The position numbers and the translations under genes are program-made. From Paracamarosporium sp. OC-R06-R3 (taxonomy: Eukaryota > Ascomycota > Dothideomycetes > Pleosporales > Didymosphaeriaceae): 64,000 nt of DNA. Numbering within the stretch: the first letter of the stretch is position 1; every line of letters begins with the position of its first letter. Below, in pieces: positions 55,053-64,000 of this stretch. The notes under the pieces are model-generated. The model made no database searches. It saw nothing but the letters and a program-made list of their open reading frames with translations, and was not told the origin of the DNA. Where the stretch lies: assembly GCA_019828545.1 (NCBI GenBank), contig JACVRA010000313.1, forward strand, positions 62,001 to 126,000, written 5' to 3'.

Positions 55053-58018
55053 ATGGACGCCGCCCGCCCAAGGAAGCGGCTCAACCAGCCCCTCGACTCC
55101 ATCATCCTCCACTTTGTAAGCACAGGCCCGGAGCCACATGCACCGCCTAACCTCCACCGCGCCAGCTGACGATGCGCCCCAAAGCCTCACGCATCGTCGT
55201 AATCGCGACGGCAGTCGGCCCTAAGCCAAACAAAGAGCCGAGCTTGCTAACCTCGCCCGTCACCTGTCCAGGACTATGTACGCACTCTTGTCATCCACGA
55301 GGCGTACCCATCCGGCCTAGCTTACTCATGCCACCTGCCAGGACGCCTTCTACGCCAGTGTCATTGAGGCTGAAACCCCGTCGCTGCGCTCCCGTCCGCT
55401 GGCTGTCCAGCAGAAGCAGATAGTCGTCACTTGCAACTACGAGGCCCGCCGGAGAGTAAGAGCTCCTTCTTTCCGTACAAGCCCCGGACATGTTTGATGA
55501 CCTGCAATCTTTCATCGTGGCACTGGCAAGGCCGAACTGCAATCCTTCCAGCTTGCATGTGCCCGCCTAGGAAAGCGAAGCGAGGCGAACCACCAACGTG
55601 CTCCTCCTCTCCCATCGCTGTGTCTCGCGTGACTCAGCAGGCTGACCCACGCAGGGCTTGTACAAACTGCAGCTCATCAAGGAAGCAAAGAAAATCTGTC
55701 CAGACGTTGTCATCGTCCTCGGCGAGGATCTGACTCGGTTTCGCAATGCCTCCAAGGAGCTTTACGCCTTGCTTCGCTCCTTCTCGTGGAATTCTCGTTG
55801 CGAGAGATTGGGCTTCGACGAGGTAGGCGCATTCCCATCACGGATTGTTCCGTAAGCTTCCTTCGCCTTGGCGTCCCGGCTCTGATTTCCCCGCCGCAAA
55901 ATCCACCCTTTCTGGCATGCGTCGTATTCCTCAGGAAAATGGTACGAGGATAAGCGATCACTGAGGCATTTACAGGTCTGGATGGATGTCACCGACATGA
56001 TTGACTACAATGTCGACCTTTTGAACCACTCTGATCTGATATGTTCCTTCTTCTGTCTCTCCAAGACTGACCCTTCGCGGGGCTTTGCTTTCGATGCCTC
56101 CAAGGTGGCTGGCCAGACATATCCGGATGAAACGGATTCCTCTTCTGGTAAGTGCGCTGAATGCATTTTTAGTACTAGGCCAGGAGTCGATATTCGTCGG
56201 CATTTGCACTATCTACCCTAGAGTGACACAGGGTGCTCAAACCGTTGGCATGGCGTTGTTTGTTTGCATCGCGCTTTCCGCAGCAACATTCCTTCTGGGA
56301 CTCACAGGAGCACGAGTTTAGAGCCTCCGATCCTGCGCTCGCTCATCGTGTTCGTTTCAGAATGGCACATCATCAGCCTTACCGCGCCGCAGGATCTAGG
56401 ATGGTCTTGACTCGCCGAACGCATCCTCAACACGACGTGAATGCGATTGGACCAATCACACCCTGCTTGAATCCTTGTGACTCAAGTGGTCCAACACCTC
56501 TTGCCGCTTGCGCTGACTGGGTGGGGTCGGGAACCAGAATAAGCGCCGTGCGTATACGATCGAGTGCAAGTCTTTACGAGTCTTGCAATGGCCGTATGCG
56601 GCGCAGTCTTTGCGGTTGCAGAATGCGGGGAGGTGATTGTCTCATCAAAGAGCTAACGTCTCGCAGATACCCTGTCAAACGCCCTGCGCCTGCGTCTGAT
56701 ATTGGGCAGTCATCTCGCCTGCTATCTGCGGGAAAAACTCAAATCGGAGAAAGACCATACCTGCACAGTCGGTATCGCGACAAACAAGCTTCTCTCCAAG
56801 CTTGTTGGCAACATACATAAGCCTAATAACCAGACAACTCTGTTACCGCCCTACACATCGGCAGATGGTCAGGATAACGTCACTTCGTTCATTGATAGTC
56901 ACGAGGTTGGTAAGATTCCTGGCGTTGGTTTCAAGGTCGCTCAAAAGTTACGCACGTATGCGCTCCAAAGACCACCAGACTTTGAGCGTGGCTTAGTCTA
57001 TGGGGGCACTAAAGAGAAAGTACTCGTTGGTGACGTGAGAAAACACCCCAAAGTTGGCCCTGAAGCGCTTGAGCAGATCCTCGGAGGCGCAGGCGCGCCG
57101 CATGGTATCGGCGCTCGGGTTTGGGGCTTATTGAATGGTTGTGATGACTCGGAGGTTGGACAGGCTCGCGACGTGCCGACACAGATCAGCTTGGAAGACA
57201 GCTACATCCGCCTCGATACTATACCTGAAGTCAAGAAAGAGCTATTGTTATTGTCGAAGAGCTTGCTGAAGCGAATGCATGCTGACCTCTTAGAGGATGA
57301 CGAAGATGCACTCACATCGGCCGACGTGAATACTGACAGTACAGACCCATCCGATCTTCGCACGAAGCGCTGGATAGCTTTCCCGAAGACTTTGCGACTT
57401 ACGACTAGGCCGCGTCCTCCGCAGAATCCGGATGGCAGTCGCAACCGCTCGTTCGCACGAATATCTCGCTCGGGACCAATGCCAAACTTCGTCTTCAACT
57501 TGAAGGACAACGTTGATGCGTTGGCTGAACGTTTAGCTGGAGATGGTCTCCTACCGCTGTTCCGCAAACTGCACCCTGAGAAGAGTGGATGGAACCTCAG
57601 CCTGGTCAATGTCGCAGCGACAAACATGGCAGATGCAGCAAGTGACAAAAGGGGCGTAGGACGCGACATCAGCAAGATGTTCAAGCGCCAAGATGAAGTA
57701 TTGAAAAATTTCAAGGTCACTGAACCGGATGATGTTCTTCCCAATGAAGGAATACCAGACGATGAATTGATGGACACCGCGTTCACCACTGACCAAAAGG
57801 TGGTCACCAATATAATTGGGGACAGGTTCGATAATACTAGAGGCGGGTCTGAAGACCTACCCACCCCGTCCCAAGAAGTCACTTTTGCCACGCAAGATCA
57901 TTGGGAGTCAGAAGATGAGGAAATGCTACACGAGGAGGCGTATCGTTGCGAAGATTGTGGCGCGGTGATGCCCACATTCGCAATGGGCGCGCATGCTCGG
58001 TGGCACTTCCAGAGTTAG
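55053..58018 (+). CDS. DNA polymerase iota (Y family), with 6-nt microexon
   Basis: Translesion DNA polymerase, predicted 627 residues in six exons: 55053-55115, 55272-55277, 55342-55455, 55655-55822, 55977-56157 and 56667-58018; total divisible by three. The palm starts SIILHF-DY-DAFYASV: the two residues D-Y come from a 6-nt exon and include the first catalytic Asp. Then VQQKQIVVTCNYEAR, VIVLGEDLTRFR and LGFDEVWMDVTDM with the second acidic site, all closer to Pol iota than to Pol eta. Exon 6 has the finger/thumb (GIATNKLLSKLVGN, helix-hairpin-helix) and little finger. The C-terminus CEDC-x12-H-x3-H resembles a UBZ ubiquitin-binding zinc finger, unusual for iota. The intron 56158-56666 is 509 nt, far above the local norm. 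Confidence 0.9.
55272..55277 (+). other. 6-nt microexon GACTAT in DNA polymerase iota gene
   Basis: Flanked by CAG on the left, with a gctaac branch site about 22 nt before it, and by GTACGC on the right. It supplies Asp-Tyr of the D-Y-D-x-F-Y motif; without it the catalytic Asp is lost but the frame is kept. Confidence 0.85.
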
Positions 58019-58773
58019 GTCTATCGTCAGCTTGCGTTATTGGATTGATTAAAGAAATTATCATACCCACTCCACTCCACTGCAGGGTCGAGCCCTTCGA
58101 AAGGCCCAGGATACGAACGCTAGGAGAGAATTGCAAATCGATAGTGCCAGCAGCCCCTAGATGGCGCGGGGTTAGTGACATGTGTCGCTTGCGTAGCTTC
58201 CGCGTGGCTATCCTGGGACTAATTTAGGAATAGGGGGACCTGAGTAATGGAGCTTTTGTACGGGTACACAATGTAGTAGGATTGCTGGTCATCTTGAACG
58301 TGAACAATATTCTGCCTTGATGAAAGCCTGCGCATGGTTCCTCTTGCGCTTATTCGTGCGGTATGCCATCGTCATGCACATTGTTCAGTTACTAGAGACG
58401 TTTAGCAATAGCTATTTAGACGAACATTTGTGTATCGCGGAGAGTAATCGGACACTTTGTAATATTTAGAGCGCAATAACTTATCAGCAATCGAAGCGCC
58501 GTTTCCGATGATGGTTCAACCGTGGTGTTGTCGTACAATCGCTGGCGGCGGAGCTTCCAGAACGGGCGGGAGAAGCCGCGCGAACCAGCCTCGGCAAGTG
58601 CACGGCGCCGGTCCTCCCGCCACTATGCGCATGTGAACTGTGGATGCAGCTTGACGTAGCAAACCATTCATCCAAGCGCCAGTACACGACCGCTCGCTTT
58701 CTCGTCTCTTGCTCGTATAATGCCACTTGTGTGTTGAGACTGAGCATCGCGCAACGCCAATTGATTGCGCAAT
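58019..58773. other. Intergenic, about 755 bp
   Basis: Between polymerase iota and DPL1, both plus strand. No supported gene. Confidence 0.6.
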
Positions 58774-60537
58774 ATGCCTGGATCCTCGCGACTCCCCGTC
58801 AGTCTCCGCGAGACGTTCAACGCGCGCACTCGGTCGGTAAGGGGCCAGCAGATTGCGGCGCTAAACGTGGACCTGTATGTCTCCATAAGGCAGATAACGA
58901 TGCACTCCTGCTAACGCGCGGCGTACCATAGGTTGCGGAATATCGTCTTCGTACTGTTCGTACTCAGATGGACTCGCAAGCTCTTCTATCAGCTTAAGGG
59001 ACGCGGCATAACCGGATCCGTCGTCGATGTCTACACCTCGATCCGTCGCACTCTCTATGGCATCTTCCTCCGACTTCCAGGCGTCCGCACAAAGGTTCAA
59101 ACCCAGGTCGCCGAGACGATTCTGAAGCTTGAGCGCAAGCTGGTGCCTTCTGGTCCTGGCGTCGAGCGCATCACTGCGCTACCGAGTGAAGGATGGAGCG
59201 AAGAAGACGTGCGGAAGAAGCTGGAAGAGCTGGCGCAGATGGAGCATACGAGATGGGAAGACGGGAGAGTTAGTGGCGCGGTATACCATGGTGGAGACGA
59301 ATTGATGCGGCTCCAGACGGAAGCTTTTGGCAAGTTTACCGTGGCAAACCCGATCCATCCAGACGTATTCCCTGGCGTAAGGAAGATGGAGGCAGAGGTT
59401 GTGGCCATGGTTTTGTCGCTCTTTAATGCGCCTGAAGATGCTTGCGGTGTCACCACCAGCGGTGGTACTGAGTCCATCCTCATGGCATGCCTGTCTGCTC
59501 GCAACAAAGCATATCACGAACGCGGCGTCACCGAGCCAGAGATGATCTTGCCCGAGACGGCACATACGGCCTTCCGCAAAGCTTGCGAATACTTCAAGAT
59601 CAAGTTGCACCTGGTTGCGTGCAAAGCACCCTCGTACAAAGTACACCTACCCTCAGTCTCGCGTCTCATCAACCCCAACACTGTCCTCCTTGTAGGCTCT
59701 GCTCCCAACTTTCCCCATGGTATCATCGACGATATCTCGGGTCTTTCCAAACTAGCGCATAAGAAGAAGCTTCCTCTCCACGTAGACTGCTGCCTGGGCT
59801 CGTTCATCATCCCTATGCTCCCTAAAGCAGGCTTCGACTTTGAGCCTTTCGATTTCAAACTCAAGGGCGTAACTAGTATATCCTGCGATACGCACAAATA
59901 TGGCTTCGCGCCCAAGGGTAACAGCACCGTACTCTACCGCTCCGACGCCTACCGCAAGTACCAGTACTTCATCAGCCCCGACTGGTCCGGCGGTGTCTAC
60001 GCCTCGCCTTCAATCGCCGGCTCGCGCCCCGGAGCCCTCATTGCTGGATGCTGGGCTTCCCTCGTGAAACAGGGTCAGAACGGCTACATCGACGCTTGCC
60101 ACAAGATCGTCGGCTCCATGAAGAAAATTGAATCCGCGATTCGCGAAAAGCCTGAGCTCTCGTCAGATCTTAAAATCATAGGTCGTCCGCTCGTCTCTGT
60201 CGTAGCCTTCCTTTCCAACACCCTCGACATCTACGACATCGCCGACGGCATGAACGAGAAGGGGTGGCATCTTAATGCCTTGCAGTCGCCGCCTGCTATC
60301 CATGTCGCTGTTACGCTGCCGATCGTCGCGGCGGCAGACAAGCTTATTGCGGATCTTGTGGAGGTAGTTGAGGAGGTGAAGGACAAGGAGCGAAAGAGGA
60401 TTGCGGAGGGCAAGGGAGCGAAGGGCGCAGTGAAGGGGGACACAGCGGCATTGTACGGTGTTGCGGGAAGCTTGCCGAACAAAAGCGTGGTTGTGGATCT
60501 GGCGAAGGGATTCTTGGATACGTTGTACAAGACGTAA
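58774..60537 (+). CDS. DPL1: Sphingosine-1-phosphate lyase
   Basis: PLP-dependent ER enzyme that cleaves phosphorylated long-chain bases to a fatty aldehyde and phosphoethanolamine, the exit step of sphingolipid breakdown. Predicted 568 residues, exons 58774-58874 and 58932-60537. One N-terminal membrane anchor (NIVFVLFVLRWTRK, about 36-50) crosses from lumen to cytosol. Seen: VTTSGGTESILMA, ETAHTAFRKACEYF, LHVDCCLGSF and the PLP-binding Lys in SISCDTHKYGFAPKG. Length agrees with the family (568-590). The exon 1 donor GTATGT and the acceptor with a tgctaac branch make the join convincing, since the ORF alone has no ATG before 59000. Confidence 0.96.
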
Positions 60538-61116
60538 GTCTTGTGTAGAAGGTGAATGGGCGTATATTGATAGCGTTATGGTATACAGTTTACAGAATTT
60601 GAACATGGAGTGCGTTTGTGTGGAAGTGGATTCGTTACATGTTAGTCTGTGCGGTCTGTGCTAGTCTGTGCTATAAGATGAGACGATAAGATATTTGACT
60701 GCTTCTCGTACATTCGCACAATTGATATCAAATCAACTTGCTATTCCACATGTGCCACGTGCAAGCGTCATGCCAGACGAATGGAAGGCGCGTTTCAAAA
60801 GTCGCACTAGCCGTTTCAGGTAAGCGCGCTACGACGTCACAAGTGAGGTGACGATAGTGACGAAGTTGGGCACCTGCTACATTTTTTTTTTGCAATCGTC
60901 TCGGCAAGAACAACCGCTACACTATGTTTGCGCGAGCCTACTTCCTGCACTCCCTCGCGTGACCTCCACCCACACACCTTGCAGCATTCGTTCGTGCACA
61001 TCATACTACCGTATTACTTTGTCTAGCCTTTGTCTTATCTTGGTGCATCTCGCGCACGCAGGCACGCCATTCGCTAACTAACTACGGTACTGTACCGTAC
61101 CGTACATCCGTCCACA
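60538..61116. other. Intergenic upstream of the right-end gene
   Basis: About 580 bp. A T10 run near 60882 and an inverted repeat (61083-61099) shortly before the next ATG. No gene. Confidence 0.6.
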
Positions 61117-64000
61117 ATGGCGTTCACCCGCTCACGCAACGCGTCTCTAACTTCAACCCCGGGTCCATCACCACCATCGTCCTCCAGCCCAAACTCGGAC
61201 CCATATCAAAACAACACCAACCCAACCACCCCAGACACAGGAGAACCCTTCCAATACGAACCTACATCCAGATTGGACGACACGCCCGAAGCGCTCGCGG
61301 CTGCTGCCGCGGCATCGAGTCTGGCAAGGAGGCTCAAGGCCAGGAACACGGAACAGGCCATAGACAAGCCAACGCAACAGTTTGAGCGGAAGAGGAGTAG
61401 CGTGGCGTCTATTTCTGTGGCTAGGGAGAAGGGAAAGGAGAAGGAGAGGCATGATTCTGGGGGACTGGCTGTGGATTTGAGGCCGTTGACGGTGGTGGAT
61501 GCCACTCGTGGTGAAGAGACGGATGACGACGGCATGGGGGAGGAGGAGGGCCCTGTGTCGTCGGACGTGAGGTTTCGGAAGGGAAGTATTTTTGGGGGAA
61601 AGGGGAAGGGAAGAGAGGCGAGGTTATCGGATGTGGATCCTAGACATCTTCCAACTGCGCAATCTTCTGCTTGGTGGGGACGTTTCGCGGATGATTCAGC
61701 GGAGGAATATCACTCTGCAAGGTATGTTGCGTTATTCAGGATTGGTGATTGATAGGGCGACTATGTTAATGTTTTCATCTAGTGAACCGACTTCGCCTTT
61801 CGATGATCAAAAACCCGGTCGCTTTTACAAGTCACTCGTGCCCATATGCACCTGGCTGGAAAAGGCCGACTTCATCATCACCAAGGATTCCTGGAGGCTT
61901 TTCGAAATATGTGATTTTCCTATTACACCCGACGTAATCCGGTATACTTGTCAAGACATCCTCACACAGGAATGGACACGCCAAATCTATCTCTCGCTCT
62001 ACTCCCTCCGGTTGGAAATTCAGCCTGCATCTCTAGCTTTCACCGCAGCTAAAGGACTGGAAGCCGTCATCCGCGAGGTATTCGAGAAAGACACACAACG
62101 CGACCTAGAAGTTTTTGAGTTTTGCGCTGGGAGTAGTGGGCCCACGCCAACATTTGAAAGACTCATCAATCAGCATCGTACGAGCAAAGGCGAACGTCCG
62201 ATTCGCTTTGTGATGTCGGATAAATATCCTAATTTGCAGGCGTGGAAGAAACTAAGGGGTTCCTCGGGGCGGCTCAGTTTTGTCGATATATCTGTTGATG
62301 CGATTGAACCACCAAGGAGGGCTATGAGTCGTGGGGCTGTACTGGTGGGAAACGACTCGGGTGGCATGTGAGTGATTGCTCTTTTTTTTTCTGGAGAGGT
62401 CGATCTTAGTGGCTACCATTTGCTAACAATATGTAGGAACCAGAAAAACGCAAAGCGCGTGTTCCGGCTCTTCAATTGCTCCTTCCATCACTTTAACGAT
62501 GACATGGCTACGAAGATACTGAAGAGTACAATGGACACGTCGGATGGCTTCGCCATCATCGAGCTCCAGGATCGCCGGCTGGGCATGCTCCTAATGATGG
62601 TCTGCAACTTCGCTTTCGTCTGGTTTCTTATCCCCGCAACTTTTGGAATTCACGGACCCTTTTGGATCGATTACTACGGCATACCTAATATCCTGATACA
62701 TCCCATGCTGTGGCTCGCCATTCTGTTTGTACTGCAGTGGGATGGCTTCGTTTCTTGTCTGCGCACCCGAGAATTCGACGAGTTCAAACAACTTGTGAAA
62801 AATGCTGCGGGGGTTGAAGGCCCAACGTATAGCCGGACTCGCCGACAGGGTGGTCAACGTCTTGAAGTGTACGACGTTCCGTCCTGGGAGATCAGAGCGC
62901 ACGAAAAGGTCCTGCACACGCTGCCATTTGGGTATGTGCGGATGATCACGGGCGTACGGACAGTGCCAACTTAGAAAACAGACGCTGCGGATGTTGCCCG
63001 TAAAGCGGCGAGGGTTGCGCGGGCAAGAAGGAGGGCTAAGATCGACGCGGCGGCTGCGATTTGGAAACCGTCTGGGCCTCAGTATCTAATGAGCATTCAG
63101 GAAGAAGTCCAACATGAGGCTTTCAAGTTGAGGAGAAGCCTCAGAAGATATCGAAAATTGAAGAGGACGTTTTTTGATTCGTCGCTCGTGGGGTGCGTGC
63201 GCGGTGATCAAGATGAGCAGTCGCACATGGAGGAACGATCCAGCGTGTTGCTTGCTCAGAGTACTGTTGGAGCACTGTCTGGACAGTTGGATGTGACACC
63301 TGGCCAGACACACCGAGGCCGTCATCGCCGAACGAACGCGATTTCAGGGATTGGGGAAATTATCCAGACAGGAGTAGGGTCTCAAGCTTGCAAGATAAAG
63401 TCCCAAGGGAAAGAAAGACGGTCATCAGTGGTCTTAGATAAGTCTGAGCTTGGTTTCGTTGTGGAAGAAGACAACGCTGAAGACTGGTACCAAGCGCGCC
63501 TTTTCGATGATTTCTTGGACAAGCAACGAAAGCGAGACAGTAGATCGGGTTACGACGCTGAGACGGAGGAGTATACGATGCCGGGGGATAAACGTGTTCG
63601 CTTTGCAATCCCGCAGCAGCGGGACTATGTTGTGGGGCCCATACCTAAGTGTAAAAGGTGTAGGATGCCTGGAGATCTACCTGTGCGCGGAACGAGGTTA
63701 TCAGGAAGCGATGGCGACCTTGTTATCGGACCCATACCGCAAGATAAGGATATGATGTCTGGAGCTTTGTTTGTCGATAACCCGCGACAGACAGCTGTAG
63801 ATGAGAGCCAGACCCAGGCAACAAAGCAGACCCCAGGGCAACGTCCAAGAAGGTCTTCCTTTACTCACCAGAATATCCGTGGGGAGCACCGTGAAGGGTC
63901 AGACCGACAGGGATACTCGTTTCCGTCGCGCTTGTCAAGTGGACACGCTGTAGTCGAACGCTTGAGCACTGGTCAGCTCATCCGAAGAAAACAGCGGAGT
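61117..64000 (+). CDS. Methyltransferase-like membrane protein of unknown function, cut by window end, with in-frame TAG
   Basis: Exons 61117-61721, 61783-62367 and 62437 onward join in phase. The first ~200 residues are Ser/Pro/Ala-rich and disordered. The next part has FEFCAGSSGPTPTFERLI and VMSDKYPNLQAWKKL, spaced like motifs I and II of a Rossmann-type SAM-dependent methyltransferase. Two transmembrane helices follow (MLLMMVCNFAFVWFLIPATF; WLAILFVLQWDGF). At 62972-62974 the frame meets TAG, yet the same frame stays open for the next 1026 bases to the window end with clear coding sense (Arg/Ala helix, then disordered). A 39-nt intron (62936-62974, GTGCGG...CTTAG) would remove the stop; a true premature stop is the alternative. 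I recall similar uncharacterised proteins in many filamentous fungi; function unknown. Confidence 0.75.

Noticed and set aside
56233..56660. Open frame inside the long Pol iota intron as an extra exon
   Set aside because: It has no similarity to the polymerase, and joining 56157 to 56667 directly gives a continuous, phase-correct domain.

Overview
The window is nuclear DNA of a filamentous ascomycete, most likely a dothideomycete of the Pleosporales type (inference from the gene families and their style; no species marker is present). Almost every gene is split by introns of about 45-65 nt with GTRNGT donors, CTRAC-like branch sites and YAG acceptors. Genes lie on both strands without operons. 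I find 26 protein genes (two cut by the window edges, one split by an in-frame stop, one apparently decayed), one gene relic and one intron-containing tRNA-Asp. Intron/exon limits were derived by hand and checked for reading phase and total length divisible by three.

Left part (1-15.3 kb): C-terminal two thirds of translation elongation factor 3, a small Met/Asp-rich secreted protein, an NDR/LATS-type kinase of the Dbf2/SidB group, a RING-finger protein, mitochondrial/cytosolic fumarase and SMC5. These are housekeeping genes of translation, mitotic exit, TCA cycle and genome stability.

Middle (15.3-32.6 kb): two candidate secreted Cys-rich proteins (one built from three related 6-Cys modules and split by an in-frame TGA or an unusually short intron), a hendecad-repeat coiled-coil protein, a histidine acid phosphatase, the Rab escort protein Mrs6, tRNA-Asp(GUC), a stand-alone GliT-like dithiol oxidoreductase, and a divergent pair: an unrecognised conserved protein and the splicing factor WBP11.

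Right part (32.6-64 kb): Hsp12-type stress protein, GH76 mannanase (Dfg5/Dcw1 type), an IFI6/IFI27 (ISG12)-like membrane protein, acyl-protein thioesterase, an HhH-GPD DNA glycosylase, a DUF1996 secreted protein, an AKR7-type aldo-keto reductase, a 3-kb gene-poor stretch with a decayed membrane-protein fragment, a large disrupted gene with a fungal STAND-type N-terminal domain, a disordered protein with a PP1-docking motif, DNA polymerase iota with a 6-nt microexon that encodes a catalytic residue, sphingosine-1-phosphate lyase, and a membrane protein with a methyltransferase-like motif that runs off the right end.

No CRISPR array, rRNA, intact transposon or secondary-metabolite backbone gene was seen. 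The most interesting items are the tandem 6-Cys secreted protein with its in-frame stop, the Pol iota microexon, the stop-free intron placed inside the hydrophobic motif of the Dbf2-like kinase, the ISG12-like protein, and the disrupted STAND-like gene.
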